Assembly (NCBI RefSeq): GCF_029490015.1
Contig: NZ_CP120468.1
Location: 2,852,001-2,916,000 of the forward strand
DNA: 64,000 nucleotides
Direction: 5' to 3'
Source: Halobaculum limi
GTDB taxonomy: Archaea > Halobacteriota > Halobacteria > Halobacteriales > Haloferacaceae
Under the pieces are notes generated by a model. The model had not been told where the DNA came from. It saw nothing but the letters and a program-made list of their open reading frames with translations, and made no database searches. The position numbers and the translations under genes are program-made. Below are positions 16,690 through 25,601 of this stretch, piece by piece; positions within the stretch are counted from its first letter, which is position 1; each line of letters begins with the position of its first letter.

Positions 16690-18288
16690 ATGAACGTTGA
16701 GATGCTCACGACCGACTTCCTCGACCGCGCTGTCGACCTCTACAGCGACGTCGTTGGCGTCGTCTCACACGAGGGGACAGAGTACACCTACGCGGAGTTC
16801 GCAGACCGCGTGAATCAGGTGTCGAACGCCCTGCTGGAGATGGGCGTCGAACAGGGTGACCGCGTGGCACTGTTGTCGCCGAACACGCACTACTTCTTGG
16901 AGACGTTGTACGGAACCAACCAGATCGGCGCGGTGTTCGTGCCGATGAACTACCTGTTGACGCCCGACGACTTCGACTACATCCTGAACGACTGCGAGGC
17001 GTCGGTCGTCATCGCGGACTACGACTACGCGCACAACATCGAACCCGTCCGCGACGAGGTGCCCGCCGAACACTTCGTCGGCTACCGCGCCGACGACATC
17101 GACGGCGAGTGGACGGACTACGAGGAGTGGATCGGTGCGCAGTCGACGAGCGCACCCGAGCGTCCCGACATCGACGAAGACGACGACGCCTCGGTCAACT
17201 ACACCTCGGGGACGACTGGCGACCCCAAAGGCGTCGTTCGGACCCACCGAACCGAGCAGTGGCACGCGCTGATCCTCAATCAGCACATGGAGATCAGTGA
17301 CGACGACACCTACCTGTGGACGCTGCCGATGTTCCACTGCAACGGCTGGGGCCACACCTACGCCATCACGGGGACGGGCGGCACCCACGTCTGTCAGCGG
17401 ACGTTCGACGCCGAGTCGACGCTTCGCCGGGTGCGTGAGCACGACGTCTCGTTCCTGTGTGGAGCGCCGACCGTCCTCAACCGACTCGTCTCGTACATCG
17501 AGGAGAATCCCGACGTGGAGACGACGGGCGACCGTGACGTGCGCATCGCGACCGCCGGCAGCGCCCCCGCGACGGCGACGATCACCACCGTCGAAGACGA
17601 GATTGGCTGGCGCATCATCCACATCTACGGCCTCACTGAGACCGCACCCGTGATCACCACCTCGAACTCGCCGCGACGCCTCGCCGAACGGGGCCGTAAC
17701 CTCAAGGTGTCACAGGGGAGCGAGGCGCTTTGTACGGACGTGCGCGTCGTCGACGACGACGGCAACGACGTTCCCAACGACAACGGCACCATCGGCGAAA
17801 TCGTCGTGCAGGGCAACCAAGTGATGGACCGCTACCTGAACAAAGCGGAGGCGACTCACGAGGCGTTCAACGCGAAGCGCCCCGGCTACTTCCACACGGG
17901 CGACCTCGCGACCATCGACGAGGACGGGATGATCACGATCCAGGATCGGCAGAAGGACATCATCATCTCCGGCGGTGAGAACGTCTCATCCATCGAGGTG
18001 GAGGACGTCCTCTACGACCACCCCGACATCGCGAAAGCGGCCGTCATCCCGACGCCGAGCGAGGAGTGGGGCGAGGCGGTCACCGCGCTCATCGTCCAGA
18101 AGCCTGGAGCGGGCCTGACCATCGAGGCGGTCAAGGAGTTCGCGGGCGAGCGACTGGCACGCTACAAGATCCCGAAAGTCGTCGAGTTCGTTGACGAACT
18201 CCCAGAGACCGCGACCGGGAAGATCCAGAAGTACCAACTCCGCCAGGAGTACTGGGAGGACGAGGAGCGACTCGTCGGACAGGGGTAG
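16690..18288 (+). CDS. Acyl-CoA ligase (AMP-forming)
   Basis: 532-residue adenylate-forming enzyme that activates a fatty or other carboxylic acid to its CoA thioester through an acyl-AMP. The P-loop-like YTSGTTGDPKGVV is near residue 172. The A5 (YGLTETAPV) and A7/A8 (GYFHTGDLATIDEDG ... DRQKDIIISGGENVSS) motifs and the catalytic Lys near the end (ATGKIQKYQLR) are all intact. It most resembles medium/long-chain AlkK-type ligases; chain length is unknown. Confidence 0.9.
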   Translation: MNVEMLTTDFLDRAVDLYSDVVGVVSHEGTEYTYAEFADRVNQVSNALLEMGVEQGDRVALLSPNTHYFLETLYGTNQIGAVFVPMNYLLTPDDFDYILNDCEASVVIADYDYAHNIEPVRDEVPAEHFVGYRADDIDGEWTDYEEWIGAQSTSAPERPDIDEDDDASVNYTSGTTGDPKGVVRTHRTEQWHALILNQHMEISDDDTYLWTLPMFHCNGWGHTYAITGTGGTHVCQRTFDAESTLRRVREHDVSFLCGAPTVLNRLVSYIEENPDVETTGDRDVRIATAGSAPATATITTVEDEIGWRIIHIYGLTETAPVITTSNSPRRLAERGRNLKVSQGSEALCTDVRVVDDDGNDVPNDNGTIGEIVVQGNQVMDRYLNKAEATHEAFNAKRPGYFHTGDLATIDEDGMITIQDRQKDIIISGGENVSSIEVEDVLYDHPDIAKAAVIPTPSEEWGEAVTALIVQKPGAGLTIEAVKEFAGERLARYKIPKVVEFVDELPETATGKIQKYQLRQEYWEDEERLVGQG

Positions 18289-18741
18289 TCAGCGGCGAGC
18301 GGCCACCTCGACGCCTTCGGATTTTCGACGAGCGAACGACCCCGGACAGCGTCGCTGCTCGGAGGCGAAGCGTACGGAGCAGAACAGTCGGACAGCAACG
18401 GGACCGGGGGCGGGTATGGTGGCGGGTCGTATCTGGTGGCACGTGATACGAGCCCCCTGGTCCACGGAGCCGAACGCGTCGGGGTCTGAGATAGCACGAG
18501 TACCCAACGCGGGTGACGGGAGCGACCGTCTTCGAGAGAACGATGGACACACGATTGGGACGGTCTCTCGGTCTGATCGGTAACACCACGACAGAACGGG
18601 TGGCGCTCCCAGTCGAACTCACGGCGAGCCGTGTAGCGTCGTTTCCATCACCTCCACTCTCGGCCACGATGGCGATATTGAAAAACGTTCTGGTGATATC
18701 GACATAGATACCTTAGATTGTATTACGAGCGTACTTTTATT
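18289..18741 (+). other. Non-coding gap, first part
   Basis: No gene recognised. Frames on both strands are Arg/Pro/Ser-rich and one runs into the ligase gene, so they look like chance ORFs. GC content falls after about 18660, and TATA-like TACTTTTATT lies at 18731-18740 just before a strong hairpin. Confidence 0.4.
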
Positions 18742-18768
18742 CGATTCTGGAGACAAACTCCAGAATCG
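18742..18768. repeat. Perfect 11-bp inverted repeat (hairpin or operator)
   Basis: CGATTCTGGAG / CTCCAGAATCG, perfect over 11 bp with a 5-nt ACAAA loop, in an unusually AT-rich gap. It is flanked by TATA-like TACTTTTATT upstream and TCGTATATCGG downstream. It lies about 175 nt before the next gene start, too far for that gene's own TATA region. It could be an operator, a small-RNA stem or a remnant of a mobile end. Confidence 0.6.
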
Positions 18769-18942
18769 TATATCGGACATAGAGTTACAAACGTCCGCTT
18801 CGGTACGCGGCGTGCTACACCTCGCTTCATCTCCCTGCCGGGTCCCGTCAGCGAGAATCCGGTGAGTGCGACTGGCCCGCAAGCCGCGTTCGGCGCGTGT
18901 CACGTCGCGTACTTTGAGGTAGGTCGCGACCCAACGCTAGTC
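18769..18942 (+). promoter_or_regulatory. Upstream region of the epoxide hydrolase-like gene
   Basis: No gene. A TATA-like GTACTTTGAG at 18909-18918 lies 25-34 nt before the GTG start at 18943, suggesting a leaderless transcript. Confidence 0.35.
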
Positions 18943-19839
18943 GTGACAGCGACCGATCCGGATCACCGGCCCGTCGCGGACCACCTCGCCGTCGACCACG
19001 AGCGTCGCCAGGTGAACGGCGTCGACCTCCACGTCGTGACAGCTGGTGACCCGACAGCACCCCTGGTCGTCCTCCTCCACGGCTTTCCCGAGTTCTGGTA
19101 CGGGTGGCACCGCGCCATCACGCCGCTGGTCGAGGCGGGCTACCGCGTCGTCGTCCCCGACCAACGAGGGTACAACCGTAGCGAGAAGCCCGCCGGTGTC
19201 CGTCCGTACCGCATCACGGAACTCGCCGCGGACGTGGTCGGCCTCATCGACGCCGAGGACACACCGGCGGCACACGTCGTCGGCCACGACTGGGGCGCGT
19301 TCGTCGCCTGGGACTTGGCGCTGCGGTATCCGCGCCGGGTGAACCGCCTCGGCATCGTCAACGTTCCGCACCCGACGGCGTTTCGCCGCCGCCTCGTCCG
19401 CGACCCGCGGCAACTCCTGCGTAGTTGGTACGCCTTCCTGTTCCAACTTCCCCGACTCCCCGAGTGGGCCGCCGCCCGCGACGACTTCGCGCTGTGGACG
19501 CGCGTCCTCACCGACGGCGTTCCACCGGGGACGTTCACCGACGCCGACCTCGACCGCTATCGCGAGGCGTGGGGACAGCCTGGCGCGGCGCGTGCGATGG
19601 TCAACTGGTACCGTGCGGTCCCGCGGTACCCCTCGTTTCCGCCGCGCGAGGAGGTGGCGGCGCCGACCCTCGTTATGTGGGGAGAACAGGACACGGCGCT
19701 CGTCCCCGAACTGGCGGCCGACAGCGTCGCCTTCTGCGCGAATGGCCGTCTCGAACGCTTCCCCGACGCGGGCCACTTCCTCACGCACGAACGGCCCGAC
19801 GCGGTCGCAGACCTGCTGGTCGACCACTTCGACGGTTGA
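18943..19839 (+). CDS. Alpha/beta hydrolase, epoxide hydrolase-like
   Basis: 298-residue alpha/beta-hydrolase. The oxyanion-hole motif HGFPE is at residues 46-50, the nucleophile Asp116 is in VVGHDWGAF, and the catalytic His is in DAGHFLTHE near the C-terminus. HGFPEFWYGW plus GHDWGA are typical of epoxide hydrolases and haloalkane dehalogenases. The GTG at 18943 was chosen since the upstream extension has no homology-like features and contains regulatory sequence. The natural substrate is unknown. Confidence 0.82.
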   Translation: MTATDPDHRPVADHLAVDHERRQVNGVDLHVVTAGDPTAPLVVLLHGFPEFWYGWHRAITPLVEAGYRVVVPDQRGYNRSEKPAGVRPYRITELAADVVGLIDAEDTPAAHVVGHDWGAFVAWDLALRYPRRVNRLGIVNVPHPTAFRRRLVRDPRQLLRSWYAFLFQLPRLPEWAAARDDFALWTRVLTDGVPPGTFTDADLDRYREAWGQPGAARAMVNWYRAVPRYPSFPPREEVAAPTLVMWGEQDTALVPELAADSVAFCANGRLERFPDAGHFLTHERPDAVADLLVDHFDG

Positions 19840-19844
19840 GGCTG

Positions 19845-20468
19845 TTATCGAATCGGCACGGACAGATCGTAGCAGGACGCGACCGCGACTGCGCCGAACG
19901 CAAGTGGCGCGGACGTGATGGCCGTCGCCGGGTCGAACGGGCGAGCAACGATGGCGGCGACCGCAAGTCCGGCGAGGTACACCCCCGCGCGGGCGACCCG
20001 CGCCCGCGTCGAGTCGCGAGCGAGCACCGGTACGAACGCGAGTACGCCGACGGCGACGGCGAACGCGACGCCGGCGGCGACGAACTCTCCGCCGACCCGA
20101 CCTGCGAGGACGCCGCCGAACGTCGCCAGCGACACCGCCGCGGCGACGACGCAGAAGCGCCGCAGGAAGCGGCGGTAGCCGACGCCCGTCCCGAGTTTCC
20201 GTCGTGAGAGGCGCGGCCACGACGCACCGACGTGGTAGCCCTGTCGCCCCGCCGCGATGGCGAGTGCCGCCGCGTACAGTCCGACGATGACGGCTGGGCC
20301 GAGCAAAGTCGCTCTGGTGGGCGACTGGAACGCGAGCCAGATGAACGGGAGGCCGAATCCGAACACCTGCCAGACGCCGTAGTAGCCGAACGACGTCCAC
20401 CATCCCGGGTCGGCCTCACGGTCGCGCTCGGACGCGCGGTCGACGGCGTGGTGTCGGGTCGACGACAT
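19845..20468 (-). CDS. Multi-pass membrane protein of unknown function
   Basis: 207-residue protein with an N-terminal hydrophilic stretch (MSSTRHHAVDRASERD) and about five or six hydrophobic helices, e.g. VFGFGLPFIWLAF, LLGPAVIVGLYAAALAIA, FVAAGVAFAVAVGVLAFVPV and AGVYLAGLAVAAIVA. No family recognised. The internal ATG at 20468 was preferred over a longer frame extending over the upstream gap. Convergent with the epoxide hydrolase gene, 5 nt apart. Confidence 0.7.
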   Translation of the reverse strand: MSSTRHHAVDRASERDREADPGWWTSFGYYGVWQVFGFGLPFIWLAFQSPTRATLLGPAVIVGLYAAALAIAAGRQGYHVGASWPRLSRRKLGTGVGYRRFLRRFCVVAAAVSLATFGGVLAGRVGGEFVAAGVAFAVAVGVLAFVPVLARDSTRARVARAGVYLAGLAVAAIVARPFDPATAITSAPLAFGAVAVASCYDLSVPIR

Positions 20469-20639
20469 AGCGGATCGTCGACCGCGAGTCACAAAAGTGG
20501 TTCTCCGGCGCGGGGGAGTCGCCAGAGCGGGAGGGACAGTGTCGATCCTTCGGTGATCGACCACCTCGACGCTGTACCTCGATTTCACTTTCACTCCGCG
20601 TGGCTCGCGTACAAGAGGGTTCCGCCCACAGCAAGCGGT

Positions 20640-20825
20640 ATGAGTACGACGCCCGCCGTCGCCTCGCCCGAACGAGTCGACGTAGAGACTGCGACTCGCG
20701 CACGAATCGACGTCAGCGAGACGAGCGTACACGAGGTGGAATCGTTCCTGCGACGCAACGACTGTGAGGTACACTTCGAGCGTCGCGGTGGGACGACCGA
20801 CTTGGTCGTCGTCGCCGAACGGTAA
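20640..20825 (+). CDS. Small conserved-type haloarchaeal protein (61 aa)
   Basis: 61-residue acidic protein with a compact beta-alpha-beta-like core (RIDVSETSVHEVESFLRRND, then CEVHFERRGGTTDLVVVAE). Codon and residue use match neighbouring genes, unlike the shadow frames. The fold and function are not recognised. Divergent from the 19845-20468 membrane gene. Confidence 0.55.
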   Translation: MSTTPAVASPERVDVETATRARIDVSETSVHEVESFLRRNDCEVHFERRGGTTDLVVVAER

Positions 20826-20864
20826 CTCGCCCTCGCTCGGCGGCCCGAACGCGCCGGCTTCCGC

Positions 20865-22196
20865 TTACTCGGGGATGGTGTCCGGCCGATCGTACTGCGC
20901 GTCCTCGGGGTCGTCCATCACCTCGACGCCGCGGTTGTTCACCGCGTACGGGTCGAGACCGACCTCCTGCATAAACTGCTTGTAGAGGCGTTCGGCCGTC
21001 TCCGCGTCTTTCTGTTTGTCGGAGGCGCTGTCACACAGTTCGATGAGGGTCTCTGGCACGTCGTTCTCGTGGACGATCCAGTGGTTGATCAGGTCCGACA
21101 GGCGGCGGATGGGCGAGGTGAAGTGGCCGTAGATGTCGAAGTTGAGCGCGTGGTGGCCACCGAAGGGGTCGTTCATGTACTTCGCCCGCGGCATCACCTT
21201 CAGCACGGCCCGCTGAATCTTGTTGAGTTGGCGGTCCGGCGCGGCTTCGAGCGCAGCGTTGACCGCCTTGCGGGGGTCGTCGCCCCACGCGTTGCCAGGG
21301 ATGGAGACGCCGTCGAGTTCCTGTATCTCTTTGAGCGCCTCGTTCCACTGCTCGGGGGTCGGCTGTGGGTGGACCCGGTACATCGCCTCGACGCCGCGAT
21401 TCCACATCAGTTCGTGCGTGACCGCCTTGTTCGCCTTCAGCATACACTCCTCGATGATGGTGTGGGCGCGGTCACGGCTGGGGTTGAGGACGAGTGACCC
21501 GTCCTCCTTCCGCTGTTCGTGGAGTTGATCGGCCACCTCGTACGCGAGCGTGCACTTCTCGTGGAGTGGCGCGTCGGGGTCTTCGAGTCGCCGCTCACAC
21601 TGCTTGTAGGTGAGTCGTTCGTCGGAGTTGATCACCGACTTGTAGATGTCGAGTTCGTCGAACGAGAGCGTCTCCTTGTCGAGACGCATCTCGACGGTGT
21701 GTGCGAGGCGGTCCTCGTTGGGCACCAGCGAGCACACCGTCTCCGCGAGGATGGGTGGGAGCATGTGGATTGTGTACCCCGGGAGGTACACCGTATTGCC
21801 ACGCTCGACGGCCTCGTCCCACATCGCGGAGTCGGGGTGGACGTAGTGGCTTACGTCGGCGATGTGGACCCACAGGTGGTACTCCTCGTCGTGTTCTTCG
21901 ATGGAGATTGCGTCGTCGAAGTCCTGTGCGTCGGCGGGGTCGGTCGTCCACGTCGTCAGGTCTCGGAGGTCCTGTCGCTCGTCGACCGCGTCTTGAATCT
22001 CCTGTTGAACGTCTTTCGTCCGCTCTTTCGCCTCGCGTGTCACCTCGGGCGGGAACTTGTCGCGAATGCCGAACTCCTCGAACAGCGACTCGCGTTTGTC
22101 CGCTAGCGCGTCGGCCAGTCCCTCTGTGATAGTCACCGGCCCCTGGGCCTCGGCGGTTCCTGGGTCCGGTTCCTCTTCCGACTGTGCGTCACTCAT
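20865..22196 (-). CDS. RNB domain exoribonuclease (RNase R/II family)
   Basis: 443-residue 3'-5' exoribonuclease that is almost only the RNB catalytic domain; the cold-shock and S1 domains of bacterial RNase R are lacking. The catalytic aspartates are visible at residues 86, 92, 94 and 95 (TTDPADAQDFDDAI), and the conserved TSPIRRLSDLINHW segment is near the C-terminus. Haloarchaea use such short RNase R-like enzymes for RNA turnover. ATG start with an acidic 20-residue leader. Confidence 0.92.
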   Translation of the reverse strand: MSDAQSEEEPDPGTAEAQGPVTITEGLADALADKRESLFEEFGIRDKFPPEVTREAKERTKDVQQEIQDAVDERQDLRDLTTWTTDPADAQDFDDAISIEEHDEEYHLWVHIADVSHYVHPDSAMWDEAVERGNTVYLPGYTIHMLPPILAETVCSLVPNEDRLAHTVEMRLDKETLSFDELDIYKSVINSDERLTYKQCERRLEDPDAPLHEKCTLAYEVADQLHEQRKEDGSLVLNPSRDRAHTIIEECMLKANKAVTHELMWNRGVEAMYRVHPQPTPEQWNEALKEIQELDGVSIPGNAWGDDPRKAVNAALEAAPDRQLNKIQRAVLKVMPRAKYMNDPFGGHHALNFDIYGHFTSPIRRLSDLINHWIVHENDVPETLIELCDSASDKQKDAETAERLYKQFMQEVGLDPYAVNNRGVEVMDDPEDAQYDRPDTIPE

Positions 22197-22301
22197 ACGG
22201 CGGCGTACGGGAGTCCGGTACCTGAGGGTTTCGGGGGAACCAAAATGCGGCGAGGAAACAGGCGTCGATACGAGGAAGGACGGAGTGTCGAGCGAGCGCA
22301 G

Positions 22302-22631
22302 TCAGTCGCTGCGACCTTCGGTGTCTTCGGCGTCGGCCGCGGCGTCGCCATAGCGGGCGGTTACCTCTCGCTGGTACGCGCGGACGTACGCCTCCTGTGA
22401 GTCGCCGCCGGCGTCCGCCTCGACGTCCTGCAAGAGCGATTCGAGGCCGTCACGAGGCTGGTGTGAGAGGTCGCGGTAACACTCCTTACAGAGGTACTCA
22501 AACTCCTTGTCGCGACGATTCCAGCGGTCGCCCTCCTTGTCGTACTCACGGGCGTTCTCGCGGGGGAGCGACTCGCCGCAGGCGATGCAGATGACGGAGG
22601 ACCGGTCCCGGTCCCGCCGGGAACCCCACAT
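22302..22631 (-). CDS. Zinc-finger protein of unknown function
   Basis: 109-residue protein with two CxxC knuckles, CIACGESLPRE near residues 15-25 and YLCKECYRDL near 48-57, forming a probable zinc ribbon, followed by a helical acidic tail. Haloarchaeal proteins of this type are annotated only as DUFs. The first possible short-form ATG (MWGSRRDRDRSSVICIACG) was chosen. It lies upstream of the RNB ribonuclease on the same strand, with a gap of about 105 nt. Confidence 0.75.
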   Translation of the reverse strand: MWGSRRDRDRSSVICIACGESLPRENAREYDKEGDRWNRRDKEFEYLCKECYRDLSHQPRDGLESLLQDVEADAGGDSQEAYVRAYQREVTARYGDAAADAEDTEGRSD

Positions 22632-22765
22632 ACACAGTACTGTGACGGGCGCGAACTTAGCGTTTGTCGTGTGAACACCAGTCACGTCGCTTGGTAACTC
22701 GATACTACCCATTGACTCACGCGCACGACGCTCGCGCGACGGTGGTGGGGGGGTGAGAACCGAAC

Positions 22766-22780
22766 GGTCGATTTATGCGG
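22766..22780 (+). promoter_or_regulatory. Probable promoter of the PUA-domain gene
   Basis: TATA-like TCGATTTATGCGG about 25-34 nt upstream of the ATG at 22802, giving a leaderless transcript. Confidence 0.4.
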
Positions 22781-22801
22781 CACACGGACGGACTCGGTCG
22801 T

Positions 22802-23293
22802 ATGCAAGTCAAATCCCGACATCACCTCCGAAGCGACGCAGTCTCCGACATCCGAGATGCGCTCGCCGACACACTCGGCATCGAGTTGGAGGGCGACTCC
22901 TTCGAGTTGGTCGAACTCACCGACTCGCCGTTCGATCTGGTCCTCGTCGACGGCGACCCAGACGTCCTCTACTACGAGAGCGACGCCGGCCGGGAACCGT
23001 TTCTCACCGTCCGCGGCGCGAACGCCCACCCGCCCGAACGCGGCGTCGTCACCGTCGACGCGGGCGCGGTGTCGTTCGTCTCCGACGGCGCGGACGTGAT
23101 GCGTCCCGGCATCACCGAAGCCGACGACTCCATCAGCGGGGGCGACATCGTCGCCATCGCCGAGGAGACGCACGGCAAGGTGCTCGGCGTCGGACGCGCA
23201 CTCGTCGACGGCAGCGAGATGGTCGGCGATGCCGGGAAGGTGGTGAAGTCGCTGCACCACGTCGGCGACGACCTGTACGAGTTCTCCGTCTGA
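22802..23293 (+). CDS. PUA domain RNA-binding protein
   Basis: 163-residue archaeal protein with an N-terminal alpha/beta domain (MQVKSRHHLRSDAVSDIRDAL) and a C-terminal PUA domain (from about residue 75). The PUA part shows VVTVDAGAVSFVSDGADVMRPGI and GDIVAIAEETHGKVLGVGRAL. It resembles the MCT-1/PUA family linked to tRNA or ribosome binding. The stop codon lies inside a 13-bp tandem duplication. The RNA target is unknown. Confidence 0.85.
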   Translation: MQVKSRHHLRSDAVSDIRDALADTLGIELEGDSFELVELTDSPFDLVLVDGDPDVLYYESDAGREPFLTVRGANAHPPERGVVTVDAGAVSFVSDGADVMRPGITEADDSISGGDIVAIAEETHGKVLGVGRALVDGSEMVGDAGKVVKSLHHVGDDLYEFSV

Positions 23294-23314
23294 GTTCTCC
23301 GTCTGCGTTCTCCG
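23281..23314 (+). repeat. 13-bp tandem repeat at the PUA gene stop codon
   Basis: GTTCTCCGTCTGN occurs at 23281-23293 and 23294-23306, followed by a partial third copy to 23314. The first copy encodes the last codons and the TGA stop, so the repeat lies mostly after the gene and leaves the protein intact. Confidence 0.85.
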
Positions 23315-23331
23315 GTCGCTTCGCTCGGCCG

Positions 23332-23670
23332 TCAAAGTACGAACACGCTGACAGCCACGGCGACCGGGCTACACACGAGGAGTCCGACGCCGACGAAGAA
23401 CACCCGCAGGTCCGACGCCATCGACGTCGGCGTGTTGTCTGCGGCGTCGCTGACGGTGCCCGCGACGCCCATCGAGTCGGCGTTCGACGCCGCGGTCGTC
23501 GTTCGGACGTTCCCGCCGCCGCCGGTCACCCACAGCATCGTCCCGAGACCGAGGACGAACGTGACGACGGCCGCGGCCGTCCCCGCGACGGCGACGAGGA
23601 CGGCGACGCTCCCGCCGCCGACGAGGAGGCTGTATCGGAGGAGGCCGCGACGGATGAGCGACCAGTCCAT
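23332..23670 (-). CDS. Small membrane protein
   Basis: 112-residue protein starting MDWSLIRRGLLRYS, with two N-terminal hydrophobic segments (LLVGGGSVAVLVAVAGTAAAVVTFVLGLGTMLWV region), a polar Ser/Thr-rich loop and a C-terminal helix (FFVGVGLLVCSPVAVAVSVFVL). No family could be assigned. The ATG at 23670 was preferred over an extension of 16 residues. It is downstream of the lipoprotein gene on the same strand. Confidence 0.65.
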   Translation of the reverse strand: MDWSLIRRGLLRYSLLVGGGSVAVLVAVAGTAAAVVTFVLGLGTMLWVTGGGGNVRTTTAASNADSMGVAGTVSDAADNTPTSMASDLRVFFVGVGLLVCSPVAVAVSVFVL

Positions 23671-23714
23671 ACGCGAACACACTCGCGTGCTGACAAGTAG
23701 GTTCGGGTGCGTCG

Positions 23715-24218
23715 TCACTGAGACTCCGTGGACGTCGGCTCACAGGGATCGTCCGCGTACGTCGGACCGATGCCGATGGGCGCGTTCGCCGACTCCGCGA
23801 GACTGCCCATCTTGACGACTGCGGCGAGACAGCCCGGGTCGTCGCGGTCGTCGGGGTAGTAGTCGTCGTAGTCGTCGCGGGTGAACGTGTGCTCCCAGGT
23901 CCGTGACTCCCTGTCGCCGTCGTCGCCGTAGTGGGTGGCGTGGACGGTGTACGCACCGCGGACCTCCGGCCACGTCGGCGGGACAACCGTCATCGGGAGT
24001 CCGTCCCCACCACCCATCGCGGGCAGTTCGACCGGTCGGTCGAGCACCGTCTCCTCGTCGCGCGTCACGAGCAGTCGGATCCGATTGGAGACGAACGAGG
24101 CGTTGATCACTTCGATCCGTCCGAGTACCGTCCCGTTCCCGCCGAGCGGCGAGGTGCATCCGGCGAGTGAGCACAGTCCGGCCGCGGCGACGCCTTCGAG
24201 GACTCTGCGACGACGCAT
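23715..24218 (-). CDS. Tat-exported lipoprotein of unknown function
   Basis: 167-residue protein with an Arg-rich Tat-like start (MRRRRVLEGVAAAGLCSLAGC) and a lipobox LAGC, so it is probably lipid-anchored outside the cell. The mature part is acidic with beta-rich segments (LGRIEVINASFVSNRIRLL) and ends in a Cys-containing tail (DDPGCLAAVVKMG...DDPCEP). No family recognised. Confidence 0.75.
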   Translation of the reverse strand: MRRRRVLEGVAAAGLCSLAGCTSPLGGNGTVLGRIEVINASFVSNRIRLLVTRDEETVLDRPVELPAMGGGDGLPMTVVPPTWPEVRGAYTVHATHYGDDGDRESRTWEHTFTRDDYDDYYPDDRDDPGCLAAVVKMGSLAESANAPIGIGPTYADDPCEPTSTESQ

Positions 24219-24266
24219 TGGACTCGGTGTCGAAGCGCCGGTGGGAAATAGGTGACCGCTCCGCCG

Positions 24267-25016
24267 TCACTCCGCGTCCGTCTCGGCGGCCGCATCGTCG
24301 GCGTCGGCCGCGTCCTCCGCGCCCTCATCGTCGCCGAGTTCCTCACCGTACTCCTCCAGCAGAATCTCGTGACCGCGCTGAGCCTCCTCGAACGTCTCCC
24401 GAAGGTCTGCCACGGGCGTCTCCGTGGCATCGACGCGAAGGTCGTTGTACGCGCGGCGGAAGTCGACGTCTTCGGTACTCTCGACCAGCAACGCCGCCGA
24501 CTGGATGGGGAGGTGTTCGCGCTTGTCGCCACCCTCGGCGTGGCCCGCCTCCAGTGCGTCGACCAGTCGCTCCGCGAGCGGTGCGTCGCCGAAGGCGTCC
24601 GACTCGTAGGTGTCGGCGACGGCCTCGACGACTGCCTCGCCCGCGAGGAGGTTGCCCGCGACGGTGTAGTTCTCGCCGCTGGTGTGGCCATACCAGCCCT
24701 GACACTCCTCGCCGGAGAAGGTGAACGTGCCGTCGGCGTCGACGCCGTGGAGTTGCCGCTGTTCGGCCCCGTCGTCGGCGTTGAGCAGCGACTGGAGGGC
24801 GTCCTTGACCGAGAGGCCGTCGTCGAGGTACTGGACCCCCTTCCGGCCCAACTCGACGTTGACGAGCGACTGTGTCGCCACCGCGCCGTTTTCGGAGACG
24901 AACGGGCACAGCGTTCCGACGCCCGGCAGGCGGGTGGTGACGGCGACGCCGAAGCGGGTCTGTCGCTCGCCGTCGTCGTCGGTGTACTCCTCGCGGACGC
25001 AGATACTGAACGTCAT
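24267..25016 (-). CDS. DUF1028 family protein (Ntn-hydrolase-like)
   Basis: 249-residue protein matching DUF1028, a family predicted to adopt the Ntn-hydrolase fold. The MTFSICVRE start, FGVAVTTRLPGVGTLCPFV and GAVATQSLVNVELGRKGVQYLDDG are typical, as is the GNLLAGEAVVEAVADTYE region. The C-terminal 30 residues are a highly acidic tail usual for haloarchaea. The biochemical role of the family is not established. Confidence 0.83.
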   Translation of the reverse strand: MTFSICVREEYTDDDGERQTRFGVAVTTRLPGVGTLCPFVSENGAVATQSLVNVELGRKGVQYLDDGLSVKDALQSLLNADDGAEQRQLHGVDADGTFTFSGEECQGWYGHTSGENYTVAGNLLAGEAVVEAVADTYESDAFGDAPLAERLVDALEAGHAEGGDKREHLPIQSAALLVESTEDVDFRRAYNDLRVDATETPVADLRETFEEAQRGHEILLEEYGEELGDDEGAEDAADADDAAAETDAE

Positions 25017-25132
25017 AGGCGTCGCTGGGGTCGGTCACAGCAAAAAGGCGGGGTTCCCGGAACACGACCCGACGTTGAACCGGCGGGCATCGACTGGGCG
25101 GATCGTGTGCTCGTCGGACGAGCGTCCGACGT

Positions 25133-25145
25133 ACAGACTTATGGG
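25133..25145 (+). promoter_or_regulatory. Probable promoter of sepF
   Basis: TATA-like CAGACTTATGG about 25-33 nt before the sepF ATG at 25168, consistent with a leaderless mRNA. Confidence 0.4.
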
Positions 25146-25167
25146 TGGAGCCGAGTTGTGGGTGTAT

Positions 25168-25524
25168 ATGGGCATCATGAGTAAGATTCTCGGCGGCGGC
25201 GGGACCCACAGCGCCGAGGACTACGTCGAGTTGGACCTCGACGACTTCGAGAACGCCCGCGGCGGTGCGGGGATGCAGGTCCACATCGCGGAGATCGCAG
25301 ACCAGCGCGACGTGATCGACATCAAAGACGCCGTCTACGACGGCGACTTCGTCATCGCGGACATCACGCGCCACTCGACGACCGACCAGACCGTCGAGCG
25401 GATCATCGACGAACTCCGGCAGGTCGTCAGCGAGGTCGACGGCGACATCGTCCAGAAAGGCGACGACCAGTTGATCATCACGCCGACCGGCGTGACCGTC
25501 AGCCGCGAGAAACTCGGCGAGTAA
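25168..25524 (+). CDS. sepF: Cell division protein SepF
   Basis: 118-residue archaeal SepF, the membrane anchor for FtsZ at mid-cell. The N-terminal MGIMSKILGGG is the short membrane-targeting helix. After an acidic linker (YVELDLDDFENA), the globular domain begins at about residue 37 (MQVHIAEIADQRDVIDIKDAVYDGDFVIADITRHS) and ends ITPTGVTVSREKLGE. The ATG at 25168 rather than 25177 gives the full membrane-targeting peptide. Convergent with a PrsW-type protease gene. Confidence 0.92.
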   Translation: MGIMSKILGGGGTHSAEDYVELDLDDFENARGGAGMQVHIAEIADQRDVIDIKDAVYDGDFVIADITRHSTTDQTVERIIDELRQVVSEVDGDIVQKGDDQLIITPTGVTVSREKLGE

Positions 25525-25601
25525 CGCTCGTCGCCGCGGCGCCGATTTTTACACACTCGACGCGACAGCGACAGTAACGGTGATGCGGCCCTGGCGTCTG
25601 T

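Noticed and set aside
18131-18667. Minus-strand 178-aa ORF in the 18.3-18.9 kb gap
   Set aside because: It runs into the acyl-CoA ligase gene antisense and has Arg/Pro/Ser-rich composition.
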